NCBI GenBank assembly: GCA_963729215.1
Contig: CAVSND010000012.1
Location: 22,855-86,854, forward strand
Length of the DNA stretch: 64,000 nucleotides
Direction: 5' to 3'
DNA from: CAVQJU01 sp963729215
GTDB taxonomy: Bacteria > Acidobacteriota > Vicinamibacteria > Vicinamibacterales > CAVVIG01
A program made the position numbers and the translations under genes. Below are positions 47,936 through 56,398 of this stretch, piece after piece (positions within the stretch are counted from its first letter, which is position 1; the number at the start of each line of letters is the position of its first letter). The notes under the pieces were generated by a model that saw nothing but the letters and a program-made list of their open reading frames with translations, had not been told where the DNA came from and searched no databases.

Positions 47936-50209
47936 TCAGTCCAGAGAGGCGTCGTGGCCGCGACCACCGGAGCCTTCCACCGCGCAGTCGGTGGTCAGAG
48001 CTCCGAGGTCGCGCCGCTCGCGCGCGACGACGAGCCATTCCGAGGGGAATTTCCCTGTCTGCCATGAACCGTTGTCCGGCGACTCATATTGCCAGAGCGC
48101 CTGGAGACCGGCGTCAGCCGCGATACGGGCGAGCACCGGGCTCAACGACAGGTTCATGTTCGAGACGTTGAAGACGATCGCGCCGCCGGGCGCGAGCTTG
48201 GACAGGTACAGGGCCATCGCCTCTTTCGTCAACAGATGCATCGGCACCGCATCGGAGCTGAATGCATCCAGCACGATGACTCCAAACTTGTGAGACGGCT
48301 CCTGCGCCAGCGACAGGCGGCCGTCGCCGGTGATCACCGTGCATTCGGTGCCACAGCGGGACAAATACGTGAAGTAGCTCGTGTTGCGCGCGATGCGCTC
48401 GACGATCGGATCGATCTCGTAGAACGTCCAGTGCTGGGACGGCGCGCGGTAGCTGGCGAGCGTGCCGACGCCGAGACCGAGAACCGCCACGTCCGAGGCG
48501 ATTGGCGCCTGCGGCAGCGCCGCAAAGATCTGTCCAATGGGACCGGTGCGGTGGAAATAGCTCAGCGGCTCATCGCTGCGGGCCGGATCGAGGCGCTGCA
48601 TCCCATGCAACGTCGTGCCATGGATCATGAACCGGTAGCCCCGTGCCTCGTCCACGCGAACCCGATACACGCCGAAGAACGTCCGGGCTGCGTAGACCGC
48701 AGGGCCGAAGCTGCTCTCCGTGAGCGTACCGGACAGCAGGATCATCGCGATCGAGGCGGCAAATCTGACGCGATGCTGCTTCTGGCTCAGGACAACCAGC
48801 GCAGGCACGGCAGCGCCCAGAAGAAGATACCGCGAGTACGATCCGAAATGATTGTTGACCAGAGCGGATGCGGCCACAGCCGCCCCGACGCCCAGTGGAA
48901 CCGCCACATCGCCGATCGTCAGCTTGTGCGTACTCTCCGAGCGCGGCACGGAACGGAGCAGGCACGCGGCGACGATCATGATCGGGTACTCGACGATTTC
49001 GACAAAGACGACGGGTGCGATCAGCGTATTGAACAGACCGCCGAGCATGCCGCCGCACGCGATCCAGAAGTAGAACTCGGTCAGCTGCGTGGGCGACGGC
49101 CGATCGTCCGCGAGATCGCCGTGACACACGATCGCGATCGCCAGGAACGCCACCAGATGGAGCGGGATGACCATCCGGAGCGGCTCCAGCACGCCGGCGG
49201 CAATTATCAGCGCCAGGACCAGCACCAGGACCGGCATCAGACGCGCCACGATCGCCCGCGGTCCCGCCGCCGACGGGCTGAAGGCGACGGCGAAGGCCAG
49301 CAGGTAGAGCGCAAGCGGCACGACCCACAAGAGCGGCACCGACGCGACGTCCGTTGAGATGTAGTTCGTGACGGCCAGCAGCAGGCTGGATGGCACGAAG
49401 GCGAGCAAGAGCCAACGGCCGCGCCGGGTCCAGGGGATCGGGGCGTCGGCTGCGTCCGGCTGCGCGCGGTCGGACGCCAGGGTGTGTCTGCCACGGCGCC
49501 ACACGATCACCGCGCACGTCAACGACAGGGCGACGAGCGCTCCGTAGCCGACGGTCCACAGGCGCGCCTCATCCTGCAGCCGGAGCGTCGGTTCGACGAT
49601 CAGCGGATACGCCAGCAGCGCGATAAAACTGCCGAGATTGCTCGCGACATAGAGAAAGTAGGGATCGTCCGCAGCCTCATCGCCGGTCGCCGAGAACCAC
49701 TTCTGAAGCACCGCTGCGCTCGTTGACACGACGAAAAACGGCAGACCGATGGACACCGTCAACGCCAGGAGCAGCCACGCCACCGGATTTTGTCCAGCCA
49801 CAGGCGGGGCCTGGTGCAACGCGATCGGGAGCATGAGCAGCGGAGCCAGCAGGACAATGCAATGCACCACGATCTGCTGTCTGAGCCCGAGCCGGCCGGT
49901 GGCGCCGTGTGCGTACGCATAGCCTGCCAGCAGCACCGCCTGGAAGAACACGAGGCAGGTGTTCCACACGGCGGGCGCTCCGCCGAGAAGCGGCAACACC
50001 ATCCGGGCCATCATCGGCTCGACGAGAAACATCAGGAAAGCGCTGACGAACAGCGTCGCCGAGAACAGCGCGATGAGCGGTAAGGACCGTGGGCGAGCGC
50101 GAACGCCTGCGGTGCTGCTCACCATCACCGGATCGAGGAGGAGGTCGTCCGAAACGCTGCCTGGGAAAGGCATATCGGGATGGGTATTACAAGAAGCTCG
50201 CCACGGCAC
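47936..50209 (-). CDS. Membrane-fused spermidine/spermine synthase-like protein
   Basis: A 757-residue two-part protein. The N-terminal two thirds hold about twelve or more membrane helices (from LPLIALFSATLFVSAFLMFLVEPMMA through to about residue 520). The C-terminal third is a Rossmann-fold spermidine-synthase-like domain: VAVLGLGVGTLASY, a YEIDPIVERIARN segment, TVITGDGRLSLAQE, and IVLDAFSSDAVPMHLLTKEAM. The fused form is widespread; polyamine synthesis by it is not proven. ATG 50209 gives the longest product and ATG 50173 is an alternative. Neither has a clear ribosome site. Confidence 0.85.
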   Translation of the reverse strand: MPWRASCNTHPDMPFPGSVSDDLLLDPVMVSSTAGVRARPRSLPLIALFSATLFVSAFLMFLVEPMMARMVLPLLGGAPAVWNTCLVFFQAVLLAGYAYAHGATGRLGLRQQIVVHCIVLLAPLLMLPIALHQAPPVAGQNPVAWLLLALTVSIGLPFFVVSTSAAVLQKWFSATGDEAADDPYFLYVASNLGSFIALLAYPLIVEPTLRLQDEARLWTVGYGALVALSLTCAVIVWRRGRHTLASDRAQPDAADAPIPWTRRGRWLLLAFVPSSLLLAVTNYISTDVASVPLLWVVPLALYLLAFAVAFSPSAAGPRAIVARLMPVLVLVLALIIAAGVLEPLRMVIPLHLVAFLAIAIVCHGDLADDRPSPTQLTEFYFWIACGGMLGGLFNTLIAPVVFVEIVEYPIMIVAACLLRSVPRSESTHKLTIGDVAVPLGVGAAVAASALVNNHFGSYSRYLLLGAAVPALVVLSQKQHRVRFAASIAMILLSGTLTESSFGPAVYAARTFFGVYRVRVDEARGYRFMIHGTTLHGMQRLDPARSDEPLSYFHRTGPIGQIFAALPQAPIASDVAVLGLGVGTLASYRAPSQHWTFYEIDPIVERIARNTSYFTYLSRCGTECTVITGDGRLSLAQEPSHKFGVIVLDAFSSDAVPMHLLTKEAMALYLSKLAPGGAIVFNVSNMNLSLSPVLARIAADAGLQALWQYESPDNGSWQTGKFPSEWLVVARERRDLGALTTDCAVEGSGGRGHDASLD

Positions 50210-50365
50210 GCTGACGGTTCTGCGCGCCGTCCGCGGCGAGTATTGTATGCGGGCGTGCGCTGACGATCAGATCTGCAAGTCGAACTGCAGAAACGTCATT
50301 CGCGTCCGGATGCTGGCGATGGAATGGTGCTCGTGAATTCCCGGTGCATCTTCACAGGGCGGCAC

Positions 50366-50413
50366 AGGGCCCGAACCCCGGCGGCTTGATGGCCGCCAGG
50401 GCTCGGGTCTGGA
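50366..50413 (-). terminator. Hairpin downstream of the cold-shock gene
   Basis: CCCGAACCCCGGCGGC and GCCGCCAGGGCTCGGG can pair with two mismatched positions around a short TTGATG loop, right after the cold-shock stop. There is no T-run on either strand, so it may be a Rho-independent-like stop of weak type or an mRNA-stabilising end. Confidence 0.45.
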
Positions 50414-50417
50414 GAAG

Positions 50418-50621
50418 CTAGGCCGGGACGACGTTCTCGGCGCGCGGGCCTTTCGGGCCCTGGCCGATCGTGAACGTCACGCTCTCGCCTTCACGCATGG
50501 AGTCGAAGGGCGTGCTCGTGCACGCCGACTGGTGGAAGAAGTATTCGGTGCCGTCTGGCGCGATGATAAAACCGAAGCCTTTGTCCGTGATCCGCTTGAT
50601 CGTGCCGTTAGTTGCTGCCAT
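50418..50621 (-). CDS. Cold-shock-like nucleic-acid-binding protein
   Basis: A 67-residue single cold-shock domain. RNA-binding motif 1 is KGFGFI and motif 2 is EYFFHQSA, followed by EGESVTFTIGQGPKGPRAENV. It binds single-stranded RNA or DNA and melts RNA structure. Two small departures from CspA are visible: TEYFFHQS in place of DVFVHFS, and no tryptophan. ATG 50621 has GAGG upstream. A long untranslated leader, typical of cold-shock genes, could lie in the 312-base region upstream. Confidence 0.93.
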   Translation of the reverse strand: MAATNGTIKRITDKGFGFIIAPDGTEYFFHQSACTSTPFDSMREGESVTFTIGQGPKGPRAENVVPA

Positions 50622-50933
50622 TGTGTTGATCCTCTGAGGAATTTGGCCGAAATTGGCCACGTGTTGTGTCGCCGCGTCTCGTCGCACACCAATCGCGCAT
50701 CAAGGCAGGGCGATAGCCCGATTCCCCAGCGTGAGTCTGTTAATGGATAAAGGTGTCGTTGGATGGTTCTTACTGTTGGCGCGGGTTCCCAATCACTATA
50801 GCAGGTATTGCCCGGAAAGCCAGGAACCATATTCCCGGCTCGGTGCCGCGGGACGAAATCGGTGATTTTACTGGGAAAATGGAGGCAAAGCCCGGAGAAC
50901 GAAGATGCCTCGTGACCGGATCCTGGCCGTATC
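50622..50933. other. Divergent intergenic region between cold-shock gene and lipoprotein
   Basis: This 312-base region includes an AT-richer patch (about 50735-50830) and presumably both promoters. Plus-strand frames across it (from 50753) have no protein-like composition or ribosome site. I see no definite operator. Confidence 0.4.
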
Positions 50934-51473
50934 ATGCTGGTTGTGACGCAATGGGCCGCTCGTTGTGGTGTCGCGATAGGCACCGTACTCGCCGCGGGCT
51001 GGCTGCTCCAGGGCTGCGCGGACAGCCCCTCACCACCCGCCGCTCCTTCGAGCCCCACCCCTGCTCCGTCGGCGCCGCCCGTGACGACCGTCACGGGGCT
51101 GAATCTGACCGGCACGTGGACAGGGAGCGGATCTGACGGGCTCGGGCCTGAGACCTTCTCGTGGGTCCTGGCGCAATCCGGCAACGCGCTGTCTGGATCG
51201 GCGAGCATGCGTCCCCTCAGCGAGACCGACGGATCCTGCGCGTCGTGCCACAAGGTGAAGGACGGAAGCATCTCCGGGTCGGTCTCGGGAACGACGGTCA
51301 CGTTGAGGATGTCGTTCGATCTCGGTGGCAGCCAGCCCACGCCGACGTGCCTCGTGGTCATGGACGTCTCCGCGTCCAACGTCACGAGCACCAGCCTCGC
51401 TTCGTCCTACAACGGGAGCGATTCGTGCGAGCCGGCGGTCGCGCTCGGCAGCATCACTATGTCGCGGCAGTAG
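50934..51473 (+). CDS. Lipoprotein with CxxCH motif, 179 aa
   Basis: The N-terminus carries a lipoprotein signal (VAIGTVLAAGWLLQGC, Cys about residue 28) and a Pro/Ser-rich linker. The rest is beta-rich (NLTGTWTGSGSDGLG, SGNALSGSASMRP, GSISGSVSGTTVTLRMSFDL) and resembles small lipocalin-like or DUF-type surface domains. It contains DGSCASCHKV, a single CxxCH that would attach c-type haem if the protein were matured that way. With only one site and no obvious Met ligand region, it may be chance. The start is uncertain, because a GTG nine bases on is also possible. Confidence 0.7.
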   Translation: MLVVTQWAARCGVAIGTVLAAGWLLQGCADSPSPPAAPSSPTPAPSAPPVTTVTGLNLTGTWTGSGSDGLGPETFSWVLAQSGNALSGSASMRPLSETDGSCASCHKVKDGSISGSVSGTTVTLRMSFDLGGSQPTPTCLVVMDVSASNVTSTSLASSYNGSDSCEPAVALGSITMSRQ

Positions 51474-51477
51474 CCGT

Positions 51478-51513
51478 GAAAGCGACAGTAAACGGCGGAA
51501 AGCGACTGTAAAC
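51478..51513. repeat. Tandem GAAAGCGAC(A/T)GTAAAC repeat, possible transposon-end remnant
   Basis: Two copies of a 16-base word (15 of 16 identical) start at 51478 and 51498, 20 bases apart, immediately after the lipoprotein stop. The AAGCGACxGTAAAC theme resembles multiple terminal repeats of IS21-type elements as I remember them. No transposase is near, so if correct this is a relic. Confidence 0.5.
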
Positions 51514-51569
51514 AATGTCGCGCCGATTTTGAACCGCTTGCAATGTTCAGGGTGAGCGGAGGGCGAGTC

Positions 51570-52439
51570 ATGCGGTACGCTACCGGGAATATGAGCGATG
51601 TGACGCGAGGCCTCGGGGTGCTGTTTGCGGGCGCGCTGTTGCTGGCGCCCGCCCAGTGGCTGAACTATCCGACTCCACGCACGCCGCGCGGCGCCGACGG
51701 CAAGCCCAATCTGTCCGCGAAAACGCCGCGTGCCGCCAACGGCAAGCCCGACCTGTCGGGCGTATGGCGGACCGCATACGACTCCCCCGACGAGAACGAG
51801 CGCCTCTTCGGGCCCGGCGTGAAGGCCTTCATCGAACCCGGCGACGATCCGAGCACGTTCTCGAAGTACTTCCTCAACATCCTGGTGGACTTCCCGCCCG
51901 ACAAAAGTCCCATGCGGCCAGCCACGGCGGAATTGTTCCGGCAGAACACCGAGAAAAAGTCCCGCAGTTCGTCCGCCCGCTGCCTGCCGCAGGGGCTGCC
52001 GCGCACGGACATCAACAGCTACGCGCCGTTCAAGATCATCCAGACGCCCGACGTCATCGCGGTGCTGTACGAGGTGGACAACACCCATCGGCAGATCTAC
52101 ACGGACGGACGGCCGCTGCCGGTCGATCCCCAACCAACCTGGGGCGGCTACTCGGTCGGGCGATGGGACGGCGACACGTTAGTCGTCGACGCGGCCGGAT
52201 TCAACGACGAAACCTGGCTGGACTCCGGCGGCCATCCCCATAGCAACGCCCTGCGCATCCAGGAGCGATTCCATCGGCGTGATTTCGGCCACATGGACCT
52301 GAGCGTGACCGTCGACGATCCCGGGATGTACACGCAGCCATTTACCATCAAGGTCACCGAGCTGCTGCTGCCGGACACCGACATCCTGGAATCGGTCTGC
52401 AACGAGAACGAGAAAGACCGGACGCACCTGGACAAATAA
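51570..52439 (+). CDS. Secreted protein of the expanded unknown family (copy 3, CNEN type)
   Basis: A 289-residue protein; the start at 51570 has GGAGGG at normal spacing (ATG 51591 is possible). It has a signal-like N-terminus (GLGVLFAGALLLAPAQ). Two short near-repeats follow, TPRGADGKPNLSAKTPRAANGKPDLSGVW. It then has the family core GRWDGDTLVVDAAGFNDETWLDSGGHPHSNALRI, a VTVDDPGMYTQPF segment, and the C-terminus ESVCNENEKDRTH. This is the intact relative of the second half of the broken gene at 5122. The function is unknown. It is convergent with the copy at 52509. Confidence 0.8.
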   Translation: MRYATGNMSDVTRGLGVLFAGALLLAPAQWLNYPTPRTPRGADGKPNLSAKTPRAANGKPDLSGVWRTAYDSPDENERLFGPGVKAFIEPGDDPSTFSKYFLNILVDFPPDKSPMRPATAELFRQNTEKKSRSSSARCLPQGLPRTDINSYAPFKIIQTPDVIAVLYEVDNTHRQIYTDGRPLPVDPQPTWGGYSVGRWDGDTLVVDAAGFNDETWLDSGGHPHSNALRIQERFHRRDFGHMDLSVTVDDPGMYTQPFTIKVTELLLPDTDILESVCNENEKDRTHLDK

Positions 52440-52508
52440 CCGGCATGCGCGGGTCGTGGCTGGCTTCGTCGATGGTTCATCACGAAGTCACGAAGGCCGC
52501 GAACCGGC

Positions 52509-53603
52509 CTATCGAGCCTTCGCGTCTGCGCGCCGCTTGTCCTCGGCCCGCGAGCCGGAGAGGAGGTTGCGCATCGCGTAGTTTCCCTCGTGGCACGCAT
52601 ACTCGAAGAAGCCATAGCTCTCTTCGCGCGGGATCGGAAGCCGCAGGGTCCAGGGCGCGGCGTAGACTTTCGGGTCGTTGATCGTCATGCGGTAATCGAG
52701 CGTGTTCGCGTCCGCGAGCGTGAATCGTTCGATAAGCACGCCCTCGTCCGACAGGGGCTGGCCGTTGACGACCGACTCGGGCTTGATGTTCCGGGTTTCG
52801 ACGACGAGGACATCGCCTTCCCAGTGGCCAACCGACGTCCCCATCCAGTTCTTGATCGCCGAGCCCACCTGCCTGCGGCCGTCCGTCGGAATGACGCGCG
52901 TTTCGTGGATCATCTCGTTCGAGAACGCGAGCCAGCCCGGCCCCTGCACGATGCGGCTGCCGGAGTTGTAGATCTTCGGCGTGATCGAATTCAGCACGCC
53001 CGTGCTGATGCAGCGGTCGTAGTTGCTGCGATCGGTGGTCCAGTCGGCTTCGACGCCGTTCAATTGCACACGGCGGCCGGCCTGAGCCTGCTGGCGCTGC
53101 TCTGCCGCGGCCCGCGCCGCCGGCGTCAACGCCGGAATCCGTCCGTCCGGCGGGTCGATGACGTACGACGAAACGCGGCTGACGCTCCTCGATCGCTCGA
53201 GCCAGTGCGGCGGCGGCGACACGGCGCCGCCGACCGTGCCGAATCTGGCCTCGAACTCCTCGCCGCGTTCGAGTGTGAAGTCGAAGCTGTTGTCGTTGGC
53301 CACGTTCTGGTCGCGCTGCGTAACGCGCACCTTGAACTCTTCGTCGTTCAGCCGGTATCGCGTGCCGACCGCCTCCGCGCGCTGCATCGGAATGCCCTGC
53401 AAGTCGTTGGCGTTGTAGGTGCCCTGAAGGTTGGGCTCGCCCCACGGCATCTTCGGCACCTTGTAGCGGCCGAGCACCGGCACTCCGCCCTCGGGCGTCA
53501 TGACGCCGGGCGAGTCGACGCGGCCCTGGCCGGACACACCGATGGTCGTGAGGATCCCGGCGCTGGCCAGCGCCGCGAGGGTTCCCAGAACAAGACGCTT
53601 CAT
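52509..53603 (-). CDS. Secreted protein of the expanded unknown family (copy 4, CHEGNY type)
   Basis: A 364-residue protein with a signal peptide (LVLGTLAALASAGILTTIGVSG) and a good ribosome site before 53603. Family motifs are MPWGEPNLQGTYNA, IDPPDGRIPAL, EMIHETRVIPTDG, GHWEGDVLVVETRNIKP, a TINDPKVYAAPWT segment, and FEYACHEGNYAMRNLL. It contains a Gln-rich insert (AAAEQRQQAQAGRR) not seen in the copy at 2606. Its neighbour at 51570 belongs to the other subfamily and is transcribed toward it. The function is unknown. Confidence 0.82.
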   Translation of the reverse strand: MKRLVLGTLAALASAGILTTIGVSGQGRVDSPGVMTPEGGVPVLGRYKVPKMPWGEPNLQGTYNANDLQGIPMQRAEAVGTRYRLNDEEFKVRVTQRDQNVANDNSFDFTLERGEEFEARFGTVGGAVSPPPHWLERSRSVSRVSSYVIDPPDGRIPALTPAARAAAEQRQQAQAGRRVQLNGVEADWTTDRSNYDRCISTGVLNSITPKIYNSGSRIVQGPGWLAFSNEMIHETRVIPTDGRRQVGSAIKNWMGTSVGHWEGDVLVVETRNIKPESVVNGQPLSDEGVLIERFTLADANTLDYRMTINDPKVYAAPWTLRLPIPREESYGFFEYACHEGNYAMRNLLSGSRAEDKRRADAKAR

Positions 53604-53684
53604 GCTTCCCCCTCGGCGGGTCCACTCAGCATGGCCCGCCCTACGCCTGCAAGTCTACTCCGACCTTCAAAACGCGGGACGCAT

Positions 53685-54578
53685 TCAGTGCACCGTGGTG
53701 AGCTGACGATCGATATGCGCGAGCTTGTCGGGGTTTCGGACCACGCGAATCCCTGAAATCGCGCCGTCGTCGATAGACAAGACGAAGATCGACTCGAGCC
53801 GCGGGCCAATCCGCACGATGAGCGCGGGCTCAGAATTCACCTCTTCGATCCTGAGAGACACGTCGCGGATCAGACCGGCGGTCTGCGCCGTCCTGCGCAG
53901 GCCGATCAAGAAGGTGAGCACCTGGTCCCGGCCGGCGAGCGGCCGTCTCGCCGCGGACGCCTTGCCGCCGCCGTCGCTCCACATGCCCACGTCCCTGGCC
54001 AGGAGCGCGGTCAACTCCGCTCCGTCGCCGGAGGAGAACGCGCGGGCAAAGCGCTCCGCAATCGCGCGCCTCGACTCCGCCGTGCCCGTCAGCTTCGGCC
54101 GCCCTTGCGCCAGCCGTGCCTTCGCCCGATGCAGGAGCTGGCGCGAATTGTCGACCGTCGTCCCGAGGATCCCGGAAATCTCCGCGTGGTCGTACTCGAA
54201 GATGTCCTTCAGCAGGAACACCGCTCGCTCCTCCGGCGACAATTTTTCGAGCAGCACGAGAAATGCCAGCGTCACCGACTCGGCGCGTTGCAGCCTCGTC
54301 TCCGGACTCTCCACCTCTCGGGTCAGCACGGGCTCGGGCAGCCACGGTCCGACGTACTCCTCACGTGTCCGTCGCGCGGACTTCAACCGATCCAGGCAGA
54401 GACGCGTGACGACGGTGGTCGCGAAGGCCTTCGCCGAGCGAATCGCCGATCGGTCCACGCTGCGGCAGCGAAGCCATGCATCCTGCAGCACGTCCTCCGC
54501 GTCCGACGCGCTGCCGAGCATTCTGTACGCGATCGAGAACAACAGAGGCCGATCGGTGTTGAAGACGTCGAGCTCCAT
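53685..54578 (-). CDS. ECF41-type RNA polymerase sigma factor with C-terminal SnoaL-like domain
   Basis: A 297-residue sigma factor. Region 2 is at the N-terminus (DRPLLFSIAYRMLGSASDAEDVLQDAWLR), region 4 at about 110-165 (LSPEERAVFLLKDIFEYDHAEISGILGTTVDNSRQLLHRA), and a SnoaL-like extension at about 170-290. The linker YVGPWLPEPV and the C-terminal NPDKL are characteristic of the ECF41 group, where the extension replaces a separate anti-sigma factor. It starts three bases after the epimerase stop; ECF41 genes are typically linked to such oxidoreductase/epimerase genes and regulate them. Confidence 0.92.
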   Translation of the reverse strand: MELDVFNTDRPLLFSIAYRMLGSASDAEDVLQDAWLRCRSVDRSAIRSAKAFATTVVTRLCLDRLKSARRTREEYVGPWLPEPVLTREVESPETRLQRAESVTLAFLVLLEKLSPEERAVFLLKDIFEYDHAEISGILGTTVDNSRQLLHRAKARLAQGRPKLTGTAESRRAIAERFARAFSSGDGAELTALLARDVGMWSDGGGKASAARRPLAGRDQVLTFLIGLRRTAQTAGLIRDVSLRIEEVNSEPALIVRIGPRLESIFVLSIDDGAISGIRVVRNPDKLAHIDRQLTTVH

Positions 54579-54581
54579 CGT

Positions 54582-55490
54582 TCACGCCGCCTGTCGAAAC
54601 ATATGTGCCAGCCCGTCGCGAATCGTCGCATACGTCGGCCTCCAGCCGAGGTCTGCTTTCGCGCTGGCGTTCGACAACGGCATCCGAATGGTGGTCATGC
54701 GTGCCATATAGGGCGCGACCAGCCGCGGCAGCCAGCCCGGCACTCTGAGCGGTGTGGCAGACCCGGTGTATTCGGCGATCGCGTCCACGATCTCGGTGAA
54801 GCTCACGGCCCGGTCGTCCACGATGTCATAAACCGCGCCGGCCGGCGCAGCGTCGAGGGCACGCTCGGTCGCGCTCACGGCATCCTCGACATGAATCACC
54901 GGCAACTGTCCCGCGTCGCCCCGGACGACCGGCAGCCTCCGCTTTCGCACCATGTCGACGATGGCGGCGGTGGAGGGCGTCTCGGGACCATAAAACATGC
55001 CGTAGCGGAGGATGACGCCTTCGATCGCGCCGCGTGCCGTCGCCTCGAGCACCTGGGTTTCCATCGAGCGGACGGCTGCGGCAGCCGCATCATCCGACGC
55101 GGCGTTGGCCGGTCCACGCGGGGAAAGGATGGCAAACGAGCCGACGAGGAATCGCCGGGCGCCGGCCTGGATTGCGGCGTCGAGGAGATTTCGCGTGCCG
55201 TCGATGCGCAGGCGGTTCGTCGAGTCGACATCGGCAGCCCGGCGCGGACCGTCCTTGGGCAGCGCGGTCAATTGATGAATCACGTGTGTCGGATGCGCGG
55301 CCTGGACCGCCGCGATCAGCGCCTCGCGATTCAAGGCGTCAGCGATCGCCACGGAGGCACCGAGGGAGCGGAGCTCGTCGTGCTTGCTCATGGAGCGGGT
55401 CAACGCGGTGACCTGATGACCCGCTGCCACGAGCGAGCGCACGAGGGGTATGCCAATGGTCCCTGAACCACCTGCAACAAAGATATTCAT
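54582..55490 (-). CDS. NAD-dependent epimerase/dehydratase family protein
   Basis: A 302-residue short-chain-dehydrogenase-like (atypical/extended) protein. The nucleotide-binding motif is VAGGSGTIGIPLV at the very N-terminus. HVIHQLTAL and ILRYGMFYGPE are typical of the family, while a classic active-site YxxxK is not obvious, the Tyr region being RYGMFYG. It is the likely COE-type partner of the ECF41 sigma factor immediately downstream. Seven bases separate it from the upstream membrane-protein stop, so all three genes probably form an operon. The substrate is unknown. Confidence 0.87.
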   Translation of the reverse strand: MNIFVAGGSGTIGIPLVRSLVAAGHQVTALTRSMSKHDELRSLGASVAIADALNREALIAAVQAAHPTHVIHQLTALPKDGPRRAADVDSTNRLRIDGTRNLLDAAIQAGARRFLVGSFAILSPRGPANAASDDAAAAAVRSMETQVLEATARGAIEGVILRYGMFYGPETPSTAAIVDMVRKRRLPVVRGDAGQLPVIHVEDAVSATERALDAAPAGAVYDIVDDRAVSFTEIVDAIAEYTGSATPLRVPGWLPRLVAPYMARMTTIRMPLSNASAKADLGWRPTYATIRDGLAHMFRQAA

Positions 55491-55497
55491 GACGGCG

Positions 55498-55893
55498 CTA
55501 CCTTTCTCGAGCAAGACCGATCGCCAGGCCGGAGCCGAGCGCTTCGGTCACAGCGAGCAGGATCGCTGTCGCGGTGAACAGCGGCCGCCATTCCGCGGCC
55601 ACATGAGCCACATGATCGGGGCTGGACAGCACGAAATGATTCACCAACCCAAACACGAGCGAACCAGCCAGCGTCGTCGCGATGACCCAGCTGCCGAGCT
55701 GCGGCGCCGGCCATGTCAGCGCAAGCCCGGCCAACGGTCCTGCGAGGATGACGATGAACACGAACATGTTTGCTGCAGGACTCAACGGAACCTGCGCCTG
55801 AGCATGCGCGATCCCGTGCACCATTGAAACGACCAGATGGGTGAGAACCACTGCCGCCAGCCAGCGCCAGGCGGAATTGCCGGTTTTGCTCAT
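55498..55893 (-). CDS. Four-helix membrane protein, hypothetical
   Basis: A 131-residue protein with four clear hydrophobic segments: WRWLAAVVLTHLVVSMVHGIAH, ANMFVFIVILAGPLAGLALTW, GSWVIATTLAGSLVFGLVNHF, and LFTATAILLAVTEALGSGLAIGL. His residues occur in or near the first and third (VHGIAH, NHFVL). It heads the putative membrane protein-epimerase-ECF41 operon. I know no function. The AAGGGG before the ATG is closer than an ideal ribosome site. Confidence 0.72.
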   Translation of the reverse strand: MSKTGNSAWRWLAAVVLTHLVVSMVHGIAHAQAQVPLSPAANMFVFIVILAGPLAGLALTWPAPQLGSWVIATTLAGSLVFGLVNHFVLSSPDHVAHVAAEWRPLFTATAILLAVTEALGSGLAIGLARER

Positions 55894-55967
55894 GCCCCTT
55901 AGACGATTGAGGGTTGCCAAACGTGACAGACGGGCAGCGGCAGGCGCGCGCTCCGTGACAGGTCCCG

Positions 55968-56378
55968 TTATTGCTCGATGACGGGAGCCTCGAAGTCCAA
56001 CGTATCGCTGCCTCGTTCCCGGGTCCAGCGGACGCGTCGAATCCGGGCCGGTCCGGCGTGTGCGGGCGGCTGCGCGTAAACCATGATTTCCGAGAACGAT
56101 CCGCCCTGATTGGCGACGAATCGGCGGGTGATGTCCCCGGCATCGCGGAGGTCGAAGGCTTCGACCTTGATGACCAGCACGTCGTAGTGCGATTCGTGCG
56201 AGAGCACGCGCCACTGGCTGTGTTCGGCGGCGAACCAGCACTGCAACGCGTCAACGGAAAGCAGCGCCTCCCCGGCGCCGGCCGGGCAGCTCACCACTCC
56301 GTCGCGATTGACGATCGGCTTCGGCGCCGAGGCGCACGCCGCCGAGAGCGCGATGGTGACGGCGGCGGCCGTGGCCAT
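55968..56378 (-). CDS. Small lipoprotein, hypothetical
   Basis: The start at 56378 gives a lipoprotein signal, MATAAAVTIALSAACAS (Cys at about 15). An in-frame ATG at 56420 would lengthen it and overlap the methyltransferase gene. The mature part (about 120 residues) contains ALLSVDALQCWFAAEHSQWRVLSHESHYDVLVIKVEAFDLRDA and a terminal DTLDFEAPVIEQ. No family is recognised. It is just downstream of, and possibly co-transcribed with, the exported methyltransferase. Confidence 0.68.
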   Translation of the reverse strand: MATAAAVTIALSAACASAPKPIVNRDGVVSCPAGAGEALLSVDALQCWFAAEHSQWRVLSHESHYDVLVIKVEAFDLRDAGDITRRFVANQGGSFSEIMVYAQPPAHAGPARIRRVRWTRERGSDTLDFEAPVIEQ

Positions 56379-56398
56379 TACCGTCACTGGGGCCGCCG

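Noticed and set aside
54105..55466. Plus-strand open frame (453 codons) across the ECF41/epimerase pair
   Set aside because: Composition is that of a reverse-strand shadow; the minus strand holds two well-defined genes.
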